From JAIVJN01 sp036732565 (lineage in GTDB: Bacteria; Acidobacteriota; Vicinamibacteria; Vicinamibacterales; UBA2999): a stretch of 12,038 bases of DNA. The position numbers were made by a program, and so were the translations under genes. Shown in pieces: positions 6,186 through 12,038 of the stretch. The first letter of the stretch is position 1, and the number at the start of each line of letters is the position of its first letter. The notes beneath the pieces are model-generated. The model was not told where the DNA came from. It made no database searches and saw only the letters and a program-made list of their open reading frames with translations. Where the stretch lies: positions 1-12,038 of the forward strand of contig DAINCF010000198.1 in assembly GCA_036732565.1 (NCBI GenBank), in the 5' to 3' direction.

Positions 6186-7190
6186 ATGGTCAGCCCGCTC
6201 GCTCGGTGGCCGGTCATCCTTCTGGTTGTGCTGCTCGGCCCAACCAATTCGTTCAGCGATCAGTTCACAAGCCACGTTCTATCCATCGCCCAAGGCAATC
6301 GCACGCCGCCTGAGGGTCAGCGCATCACCGCCAGCGACGGCGACACCATCGTCATCGAAGGCGACGCCCGCGTCCGCATCATCCGCCGTCGGCCGGCCTT
6401 CGTGCGGCTGGTCGCGGACCCAGAGCGCCGATTCGCGGTGTTGATTGCGGAGCATCTCACTGCGCCGGGAGCTCCCGCGAAGCGCCAGGCCCACAAGGCA
6501 TACACGTTTGCCGAGCTCACCGGCGAATGGCCTCTTGCCACGCGATGGGAGGGCGCTGCATGGCTCGAAGAGCATGGGGCAGACGAGCAGGGGCGTAGCG
6601 TCGCCGGTGTCGGCCTCGAAACCACTCAGGGCACCATTCTCTTTGGCCATCGAGGGGGAATCGAGAACGGCTCGTACGGATCCGCGTCAACGACGTTGTC
6701 CTATCAGATTCTCGGCATCAGCGGCGGGAGCGGCGGACAGTCGTTCGATCAAACCGAAACGCAGCAGGTTGCGATGGCCATGAAGAGCGCGGCCCAGCGG
6801 GCTCAGGGCAGCAGCGTCGTGGGCGGGCCCGGATACAGCGCGTGGACGTCGACGACATCCGGTCTAATGGGCCCGGCGCGAGCCCTGCCACCGGCTCCCG
6901 ACGGTGCCGTGCGGGTCGGCGGCAACGTCCCGCCGCCGCGCAAGCTCCACCACGTCGATCCCGTGACGCCGGAGCTGGCGCGTGCAGCACGGGTTCAGGG
7001 CGTTGTCATCGTCGAGATCATGGTCGGTACCGACGGCGCGGTCAAGGACGCGCGCATCCTGCGCAGCATCCCGGTCCTCGACCAGGCCGCGCTCGACGCG
7101 GTCCGACAGTGGCGCTTCGAGCCACCGCTCGTGAACGGCCAGGCGGTGCCGGTGATCATGACGGCGCCGATCGCCTTCGGACCGGTCTAG
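6186..7190 (+). CDS. Exported protein with C-terminal TonB domain and an unrecognised middle region
   Basis: A 334-residue protein. Residues 1-25 form a short basic-hydrophobic export segment (WPVILLVVLLG), either a cleaved signal peptide or a signal anchor. The C-terminal 95 or so residues are a TonB C-terminal domain: PPRKLHHVDPVTPELAR (250-266), VQGVVIVEIMVGTDGAVKDARILRS (270-294) and LDQAALDAVRQWRFEPPLVNG (298-318). In TonB systems this fold contacts outer-membrane receptors and passes on energy from the inner membrane. Residues about 30-155 are beta-rich (ASDGDTIVIEGDARVRII, TFAELTGEWPLATRWEGAAWLEE) and match no family I know. About 155-235 is a Gly/Ser/Gln-rich linker. Classical TonB instead has a Pro-rich linker and an N-terminal helix that engages ExbB/ExbD. 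Without those, this may be a TonB-C protein of other function, as is common in Acidobacteriota. It lies directly upstream of a TonB-dependent receptor gene on the same strand. Confidence 0.82.
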   Translation: MVSPLARWPVILLVVLLGPTNSFSDQFTSHVLSIAQGNRTPPEGQRITASDGDTIVIEGDARVRIIRRRPAFVRLVADPERRFAVLIAEHLTAPGAPAKRQAHKAYTFAELTGEWPLATRWEGAAWLEEHGADEQGRSVAGVGLETTQGTILFGHRGGIENGSYGSASTTLSYQILGISGGSGGQSFDQTETQQVAMAMKSAAQRAQGSSVVGGPGYSAWTSTTSGLMGPARALPPAPDGAVRVGGNVPPPRKLHHVDPVTPELARAARVQGVVIVEIMVGTDGAVKDARILRSIPVLDQAALDAVRQWRFEPPLVNGQAVPVIMTAPIAFGPV

Positions 7191-7240
7191 CCCGCGACAG
7201 TCCATAAGGTCCGCACGTCCCATGCATCTGCAAGTGGCGC

Positions 7241-7269
7241 TTGACAGGCGCCGCTCGCGAGCGCATAAC
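7241..7269 (+). promoter_or_regulatory. Sigma-70-type promoter for the TonB-dependent receptor gene
   Basis: TTGACA (7241-7246), a perfect -35, is followed after 17 bases by CATAAC (7264-7269), a four-of-six match to the -10. Transcription would start near 7276 and leave a leader of about 105 bases. Within that leader CACCCC (7302-7307) and GGGGTG (7317-7322) can form a 6-bp stem. The promoter lies in the 190-bp gap after the TonB-domain gene, so the receptor can be expressed separately from it. Confidence 0.6.
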
Positions 7270-7368
7270 AACAGGCAATTCCCACCGTCTCACTCGTTTG
7301 GCACCCCTCGGCGAAGGGGGTGGCGAGACGTCGATCTGCTCGGCGTTTGTCCGTGTCCACGCAAGGCA

Positions 7369-7374
7369 AGGAGG
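7369..7374 (+). promoter_or_regulatory. Ribosome binding site deciding the receptor start
   Basis: AGGAGG sits six bases before ATG 7381. The frame is open back to 7222, but those codons give an Arg-rich stretch with no export signal and would begin upstream of the promoter at 7241. ATG 7381 is therefore preferred; an in-frame GTG at 7378 lies too close to the site. Confidence 0.85.
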
Positions 7375-7380
7375 AGAGTG

Positions 7381-10368
7381 ATGTTCCGTGCCGCTGTTGC
7401 GTTGGTGGCGTTGTCGTTGGCCCTTCCCATTTCCGCAGGCGCACAGACCGGCCAGGGCAGTCTGCGCGGCTACGTCCGTGACCAGCAGGGTGGCGCGTTG
7501 CCTGGAGTCACGATCACGGCCGAGGCGCCGGAGTTGCTGCGCCCGGTCACGGCGGTCACGAACGAGGAGGGGTATTACCGCCTGCTGAACCTGCCGCCCG
7601 GGACCTTCGTCCTGACAGCGGAGCTCACCGGCTTCCAGACCTCCAAGCGCGAGGGCATCCTGCTCCGCGCTGGCGCGACGTTCGCCGTCGACATCGCCCT
7701 TTCACTCGGCAGCCTGCAGGAAACGATCACCGTCTCCGGCGACTCGCCGATGGTTGAAGTGTTGAACCCGAGCAACGTCTTCAACATCGACGGCGACTTC
7801 CAGCGGCAGATGCCGTTGCAGGCCCGGCGGAACTGGAGCGACTCCCTCGAGCTCACGCCCGGCGTCATCTCCCGCGGGTTCGACGATGGCAGCGGACGGC
7901 AGGTGTACTTCGGCCACGCCACGGAGCACTTCGCGCACGTGCTGCAGCTCGAAGGCATGATCGCGTCGAACTACCACGATGCCCAGGTCACCTACGTCGG
8001 CATGGGCACGGATGTCATTCAGGACGTGCAGATCAAGACCGGCGGCGTGGACGCCTCGTCGCCGATGGGCGTCGGCATGGTGATGAACGTGATCACCAAG
8101 AGCGGCGGCAACCGCTTCAACGGGTCGTTCGCGTATCAGTACCAGCCCTACAACTGGAACGGCAACAACGTCGACAACTGCAGCGAGAGCCGGGGCTGCC
8201 ACCCGGGATCGGGCGGCACGCCGACCACAGCTTACGTGCGGCAGTACGACATCACCGGCGGAGGGCCGATCAAGCGTGACGCGGCCTGGTTCTTCGGATC
8301 GCTGCGCCGCGCGGTCTCCGCGGCCGGCATCAGCCGGACCTCGGTCGAAGTCCAGCGCATCAACGGGTTCACGCCCAATGCCACGCTGTTCGACAACCCG
8401 AGCGAAAGCTGGCAACCCTACCTCAAGGTCACGACCAAGCTGGGAAACCACGACGTCTCCGGGCTCTTTCAGCGCGATCGCCTCCTCCTCGACGGCAACC
8501 GTGAATACAACTACCAGCAGATCGCGGCGCAGTCGACCGGCGGCTCGTTGTACGGCGGCAAGGCCACCTCGGTCTGGTCCGATCGTGTGACGACCACCTT
8601 TGCGGCGTCCTACAACAACAAGGGCGGCAACGACGTGTCGACGTTCGAGACCCTGGGCCTCACCGGACCTCAGATCATCGTCCACCCCGACGCCATCATC
8701 CAGGCCGGACGCGCGGTCGGCACCGGCCGCATCCTCGAGGGCGGCAACCTGGAGATGTATCAGTACCAGCCCGCCAGCCAGATCATGCTGCGCGGCGATC
8801 TCACCTACTTCAAGGACGACTGGGCCGGCAGCCACGAGCTCCAGACCGGCGTGTTCGCGGCGCCGCGGAGCAAGTATGACCAAATCACCGAGTACCCGAA
8901 CGACGGGTTCTCGCTCGAAGATCATCGGCTCCTCGACATCAACAACGTCGCCGCCGGAACCGTGCCGTTCCACCGCCGATTCAGGGAGCCGACCATCCTG
9001 CAAACCCGGGGTGCATTGGATCGCAATGTCGGCTTCTACGTGCAGGACAACTGGCGGCCGATGGCGCGGCTGTCGATCAACGCCGGCGTGCGCTTCGATT
9101 GGGTCCAGCGCAACGACCAGGTGTTCGACATCGAGCGTCAGAACTCGTGGCAGGTGGGTCCGAGAATTGGTTTCTCGTACATGCTGACCAGCGATGCGCG
9201 CAACATCGTCCGCGGCAGCTACGTCCGGCTCCACGAGCAGATGATGGGCCGGGACGCGGTGACGACGTTCGGCGCCGACGCCGCCGCGAACCAGGTCGAC
9301 GAATACGATCTCGACCGCGACGGCACGCTCGAAACCCGACAGACCACCCTTGGACGGTCCGCGAGCCTCGCGCCCTACGAGTTCGATCCCGACCTTCACC
9401 AACCGTCGGTCGACGAGTTCATCCTCGGCTTCCGCAAGCAGTTCCCCGGCCAGTGGAGCGCGGACGTCTCGTGGATGAAGCGCACCTATCAGGACATGTA
9501 CGCGCGGGTGGACGTCAACGGCATCTACCCGGACGGGCCGAATCAGCCGTTCCGCGGCTTCGGTCTGGTCGATTCCAATCGCGGCATCGTCTTCCAGCAG
9601 ACGAACAACGACTGGAGCACGCTCGAGTATCAGGCGCTGGAGATCACCATCGCGAAGAACATGTCGAGAAACTTCCAGGCGCTCATTGGCATCAACCGCC
9701 AGTGGCAGCACTTCGGCGGCACCTGGAATCCGACCGATCCGGCGCGGTTCATTCAACCGGACGCGTTCGACAGCGACAATCTCCTCTACATGCCACGCGG
9801 CAACAACGAGGACACCAGCCTCCAGCTCACCAACGGGACGACGCAACACACCTATGGCCCGACGTGGCAGAAGTACTCGCTGCGTTTCGGTGGGACCTAT
9901 CGGGCGCCGTACGGCGTCATCCTCGCCGCGAGCTACACCATCCTGGCGGGTCCGTGGTCCGGGGCCATCATCGATCTGGTGCCGATCGGTGATTCATCCC
10001 TCGCCCTGTTCGGCCCGGCGACCTTCACCCTGCCGAACGGGACGTCGCAGGCGAACCCCTTGGCGACGCGCCAGCGATTCACCGGCGGCGACGTGCCCAT
10101 CGGTACCAACGCCAACCCGACGCGCGGCGACGGTCAAGTGCAGGCGCCGGCAATCAAGACACTCGGCTTGAAGTTTGGCAAGACCATCAAGCTGGGTGGA
10201 ACGATGGAGGCGGAGCTGGCCGGCAACATCTTCAACCTCCTGAACGACGGCAACTACTCGCAGTACAACTACAGCGGCGCGAACGAGCGCTTCAACCCGA
10301 ACTTCCTGCAGTTCCGCAACCAGCAGCCGGCACGGGGGTTCCAGGCGACCGCGGTGTTCCGCTTCTGA
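7381..10368 (+). CDS. TonB-dependent receptor, Oar-like, with N-terminal carboxypeptidase-regulatory-like domain
   Basis: A 995-residue outer-membrane protein. The signal peptide covers residues 1-21 (cut after SAGA). A carboxypeptidase regulatory-like beta-sandwich covers about 26-118 (GSLRGYVRDQQGGALPGVTITAEAP, NEEGYYRLLNLPPGTFVLTAELTGF). The plug domain runs from about 120 to 245 and ends with DVIQDVQIKTGG...NVITKSGGNRFNGSF. The remainder is the beta-barrel with many alternating aromatic strands, and the chain ends in FRF, the terminal aromatic typical of barrels assembled by the BAM machinery. In Acidobacteriota and Bacteroidota such receptors import large substrates or move proteins across the outer membrane. 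The usual plug phrase around DGxD is replaced here by VLQLEGMIASNYHD. Two cysteines (NCSESRGC, residues 263-270) may form a surface-loop disulfide. There is no SusD-like partner next to it, so a polysaccharide-uptake pair is not supported. The substrate cannot be predicted. The gene follows a TonB-domain gene and has its own promoter. Confidence 0.94.
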   Translation: MFRAAVALVALSLALPISAGAQTGQGSLRGYVRDQQGGALPGVTITAEAPELLRPVTAVTNEEGYYRLLNLPPGTFVLTAELTGFQTSKREGILLRAGATFAVDIALSLGSLQETITVSGDSPMVEVLNPSNVFNIDGDFQRQMPLQARRNWSDSLELTPGVISRGFDDGSGRQVYFGHATEHFAHVLQLEGMIASNYHDAQVTYVGMGTDVIQDVQIKTGGVDASSPMGVGMVMNVITKSGGNRFNGSFAYQYQPYNWNGNNVDNCSESRGCHPGSGGTPTTAYVRQYDITGGGPIKRDAAWFFGSLRRAVSAAGISRTSVEVQRINGFTPNATLFDNPSESWQPYLKVTTKLGNHDVSGLFQRDRLLLDGNREYNYQQIAAQSTGGSLYGGKATSVWSDRVTTTFAASYNNKGGNDVSTFETLGLTGPQIIVHPDAIIQAGRAVGTGRILEGGNLEMYQYQPASQIMLRGDLTYFKDDWAGSHELQTGVFAAPRSKYDQITEYPNDGFSLEDHRLLDINNVAAGTVPFHRRFREPTILQTRGALDRNVGFYVQDNWRPMARLSINAGVRFDWVQRNDQVFDIERQNSWQVGPRIGFSYMLTSDARNIVRGSYVRLHEQMMGRDAVTTFGADAAANQVDEYDLDRDGTLETRQTTLGRSASLAPYEFDPDLHQPSVDEFILGFRKQFPGQWSADVSWMKRTYQDMYARVDVNGIYPDGPNQPFRGFGLVDSNRGIVFQQTNNDWSTLEYQALEITIAKNMSRNFQALIGINRQWQHFGGTWNPTDPARFIQPDAFDSDNLLYMPRGNNEDTSLQLTNGTTQHTYGPTWQKYSLRFGGTYRAPYGVILAASYTILAGPWSGAIIDLVPIGDSSLALFGPATFTLPNGTSQANPLATRQRFTGGDVPIGTNANPTRGDGQVQAPAIKTLGLKFGKTIKLGGTMEAELAGNIFNLLNDGNYSQYNYSGANERFNPNFLQFRNQQPARGFQATAVFRF

Positions 10369-10390
10369 GGGTGCGTTCGCAGCGCGACCT

Positions 10391-10480
10391 AAGGCCGGCT
10401 ATCGCCGGCCTCGGTCCGGCTGAAGCCGGACCCCACGCCTGCCACCAAGGCACTCGTGGGGTCCGCCTTCAGGCGGACCT
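10391..10480. repeat. Cluster of three perfect hairpins (REP-like intergenic repeat)
   Basis: Three perfect 8-bp stems with 4-base loops occur in 90 bases: AGGCCGGC/GCCGGCCT around TATC (10392-10411), GGTCCGGC/GCCGGACC around TGAA (10413-10432), and GGTCCGCC/GGCGGACC around TTCA (10460-10479). The second and third are also related to each other as a larger inverted repeat: GGACCCCACG (10428-10437) and CGTGGGGTCC (10455-10464) are exact reverse complements. The structure therefore has alternative folds. The element begins 23 bases after the receptor stop and ends 56 bases before the next start. From memory, very similar GTCCGCCTTCAGGCGGAC units are common between genes in Vicinamibacteria assemblies. 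No T-run follows any stem, so it is not a standard terminator, though it may protect the receptor mRNA 3' end. Confidence 0.85.
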
Positions 10481-10499
10481 TAACGCTGACGTGTGTTAC

Positions 10500-10527
10500 C
10501 CTCGCGCGCACGTCGGTTGCCGCGAGG
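10500..10527 (+). promoter_or_regulatory. Hairpin overlapping the capA-like gene ribosome binding site
   Basis: CCTCGCG (10500-10506) and CGCGAGG (10521-10527) form a perfect 7-bp GC-rich stem with a 14-base loop. The right arm includes the first three bases of the AGGAGG ribosome binding site (10525-10530) that precedes ATG 10537. If it forms in the mRNA it would partly mask the site and lower translation. Regulation by this hairpin is inference only. Confidence 0.4.
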
Positions 10528-10536
10528 AGGGTCGTG

Positions 10537-11931
10537 ATGGGTTCCGTCCGCCGCGTTGCCACCTTAGTCATCGCCCCGCTGATCGCGCTCGAGGTCGGCT
10601 TCGCCGACCGATCCGCGGTGCTCGCGCAGAGCGCTGCCGCTGACGTCACGGTCGCGTTGACTGGCGATTCGATCATCACGCGACGACTGTCTGTCTACCA
10701 GGAGCCGGCGTTCACCGGCCTCATCGATCTGCTGCGCAAGGCCGACGTCGCGTTCACGAACCTCGAGACGTTGTTCCACGACTTCGAGGCGTGGCCGGCG
10801 CATGAGAGCGGCGGGACGTGGATGCGATCGGAGCCGTCGCTGGCGAAAGAGCTGACGTGGGCCGGCTTCGACATCGTGTCGCGAGCCAACAACCACGCGG
10901 GCGATTTCGGTCCCGGCGGCGCTCAGCTCACCAGCAAGTACGTGCGCGAGGTCGGGCTCGTCGAAGCGGGCGTCGGCACCAGCCTTGCCGAAGCACGTGA
11001 GGCACGATTCCTCGAATCGCCCAGGGCCCGCGTCGCGCTCATCTCGGCGGCGTCGACGTTCCCAGCGCATTCGCGCGCCGGCAACACGCGCGGCGACATG
11101 CCCGCGCGTCCAGGGCTCAGCCCGCTGCGCTACACGACCACGACGACGGTCTCCACACAACGAATGGCGGAGCTGCGCGCGACCTGGGCCGAGATCAACG
11201 GACGCCCAGCCCCGACTGGGGACACGCTGAACTTCTTCGGTCGGCAGTTCACCGCCGGCGCCAATCCTGGTGTGCGCACCGAGCCGCATGCCGGCGACAT
11301 GGCCGATCTCGGTCGCGTCGTGAAGAGCGCCTCGACACTGGCCGATCTCGTCATCGTCTCGCTCCACTGTCACGAGTCCGGGCGCGATCGCTCCGTGCCC
11401 GCGGACTTCATCGTCACCTTCGCCCGCGCGATGATCGATGCCGGGGCCGACATGTTCGTCGGACACGGGCCGCACGTGCTGCGCGGCGTCGAAATCTACA
11501 AGGGGAAGCCGATCTTCTACAGCCTCGCGAACTTCATCTTTCAGAACGAGACGCTGGTGCGCTTCCCGGAGGACAGCTACGAGGAATACGCGCTCGACGA
11601 CGCGGCGCAGCCGAACGACTACCTCAATCGACGGTACGACAACGATCGCCGCAGCTTTCCCGCCGATCGCGACTACTGGGACTCGGTCGTGGCGACCACG
11701 CGCTGGCAGGGGCGCCGGCTCACGGGTGTCATGCTGCACCCGATCACGCTCGGCTTCGGTCTCCCGCGCGGTGACCGCGGCCGTCCCCTCCTGGCGGCGG
11801 GCGACGACGCGCAGCGGATTCTCGATGCCGTCGCGGAACGATCGAAAACGTTCGGCACGCGGCTGAGAATCGAAGGCGGCACCGCGTCCGTCGATGTCGG
11901 CACCGCATCCAGTCAGCAGGACCGCCAATGA
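10537..11931 (+). CDS. CapA family protein (PGA_cap, metallophosphoesterase-like fold), exported
   Basis: A 464-residue protein. Residues 1-31 form an export signal (basic start, hydrophobic core, VLAQS cut region). The CapA/PGA_cap domain follows with its ordered metal-site motifs: ALTGDSIITRR with Asp44, TNLET 74-78, SRANNHAGDFG with NNH at 118-120, VSLHCHES 274-281, and GHGPHVLRGVEIYKGKPIFYSLANFIF with GHGPH at 309-313. The fold resembles calcineurin-type phosphoesterases. CapA of Bacillus takes part in poly-gamma-glutamate capsule export, but many family members lie outside capsule loci and have unknown roles. No capB or capC gene is nearby, so I do not infer a capsule. The family's usual SLHWG-type motif reads SLHCHE here, and residues about 340-385 form an extra acidic/aromatic segment (FPEDSYEEYALDD). 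ATG 10537 is chosen for AGGAGG six bases upstream. The stop codon overlaps the next start as ATGA, so the two genes are coupled. Confidence 0.9.
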   Translation: MGSVRRVATLVIAPLIALEVGFADRSAVLAQSAAADVTVALTGDSIITRRLSVYQEPAFTGLIDLLRKADVAFTNLETLFHDFEAWPAHESGGTWMRSEPSLAKELTWAGFDIVSRANNHAGDFGPGGAQLTSKYVREVGLVEAGVGTSLAEAREARFLESPRARVALISAASTFPAHSRAGNTRGDMPARPGLSPLRYTTTTTVSTQRMAELRATWAEINGRPAPTGDTLNFFGRQFTAGANPGVRTEPHAGDMADLGRVVKSASTLADLVIVSLHCHESGRDRSVPADFIVTFARAMIDAGADMFVGHGPHVLRGVEIYKGKPIFYSLANFIFQNETLVRFPEDSYEEYALDDAAQPNDYLNRRYDNDRRSFPADRDYWDSVVATTRWQGRRLTGVMLHPITLGFGLPRGDRGRPLLAAGDDAQRILDAVAERSKTFGTRLRIEGGTASVDVGTASSQQDRQ

Positions 11932-12038
11932 ACTACACGGTGACACGAGCCATCACCTCTGTCGCCGTCGCGATCGCGTTCGCGCTCGGGTTCGCCGGCC
12001 TGCCCTGGACCGGCGGGCTGCCGCGCCGGGCCGCGGCT
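11928..12038 (+). CDS. Start of an exported protein of unknown function (cut by window edge)
   Basis: Thirty-seven codons are open from ATG 11928 to the right edge. The start overlaps the CapA-like stop as ATGA, the pattern of translational coupling, which supports a real gene. The N terminus (MNYTVTRAITSV, then AVAIAFALGFAGLPW) is a signal peptide or signal anchor. It is followed by a Gly/Arg/Ala-rich stretch, GGLPRRAAA, that could include the cut site. Nothing of the mature domain is visible, so no function is given. A shared process with the CapA-like protein is likely from the overlap. Confidence 0.7.
   Translation, partial: MNYTVTRAITSVAVAIAFALGFAGLPWTGGLPRRAAA

Noticed and set aside
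5964..6275. 103-codon minus-strand frame ending in an ATGA overlap with the MOSC start
   Set aside because: The overlap and a hydrophobic tail made it tempting as a small upstream gene. Its first part, however, is antisense to the signal peptide of the TonB-domain protein, its composition is not protein-like, and it has no ribosome binding site.
7702..9849. 715-codon minus-strand reading frame opposite the receptor gene
   Set aside because: An antisense frame kept open by GC bias. The plus-strand protein has a full signal peptide, plug and barrel, while this one has low-complexity Arg/Val/Asp/Glu composition and no recognisable fold.
10456..10536. N-terminal extension of the CapA-like protein from 10456
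   Set aside because: It would translate part of the hairpin repeat, and it moves the signal peptide away from the N terminus; ATG 10537 has a strong ribosome binding site.
10641..10648. TGACGTCA palindrome as an operator
   Set aside because: It lies inside the CapA-like coding sequence at ordinary codons and is expected by chance in such DNA.
1..12038. CRISPR array, tRNA/rRNA, transposase, prophage or toxin-antitoxin genes
   Set aside because: I looked for spaced direct repeats, cloverleaf-like blocks and typical protein motifs on both strands and found none; the only repeats are the two intergenic palindromic elements.

Overview
The window looks like chromosomal DNA of a high-GC Acidobacteriota bacterium, most likely of the Vicinamibacteria type. 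The evidence is the head of an alternative complex III (act) operon, a large Oar-like TonB-dependent receptor with an N-terminal carboxypeptidase-regulatory-like domain, a secreted S9 peptidase, an ECF41-type sigma factor, and palindromic intergenic repeats of kinds I associate from memory with such genomes. There are no rRNA, tRNA, CRISPR, transposase or phage genes. Coding density is high and no gene-free stretch exceeds about 220 bases.

Layout. Positions 1-1375 (minus strand) hold the start of a respiratory operon: actA (pentaheme cytochrome c) then actB (iron-sulfur/molybdopterin-oxidoreductase-like subunit, cut by the left edge). A 142-bp imperfect palindrome fills nearly the whole gap between them. 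Positions 1594-3696 (minus) encode a complete secreted S9 prolyl-oligopeptidase-family peptidase with an intact catalytic triad. Divergently, 3799-5342 (plus) is a two-gene unit: a small Rossmann-fold NAD(P)-binding epimerase/reductase followed 2 bp later by an ECF41-like sigma factor with a fused SnoaL-like C-terminal domain. This is the classic ECF41/COE pairing, and a near match to the ECF41 target promoter lies just before the first gene. A MOSC-domain protein (5305-5967, minus) converges on the sigma gene and overlaps it by 38 bp.

Positions 6186-7190 (plus) encode an exported protein with a C-terminal TonB domain and an unrecognised middle region. It is followed, behind its own well-formed sigma-70-type promoter (7241-7269), by the 995-residue receptor gene (7381-10368). 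After the receptor comes a cluster of three perfect hairpins (10391-10480, REP-like), then a CapA-family protein (10537-11931) whose stop codon overlaps the start of another exported protein running off the right edge.

The best-supported functional themes are aerobic respiration (act genes), ECF41-controlled expression of a small oxidoreductase, and outer-membrane uptake with extracellular or periplasmic peptide breakdown. I see no convincing new defence or mobile system. The most unusual signals are the two intergenic palindromic elements, the atypical TonB-domain protein, a hairpin that could mask the capA ribosome-binding site, and an apparently leaderless ECF41-type promoter.
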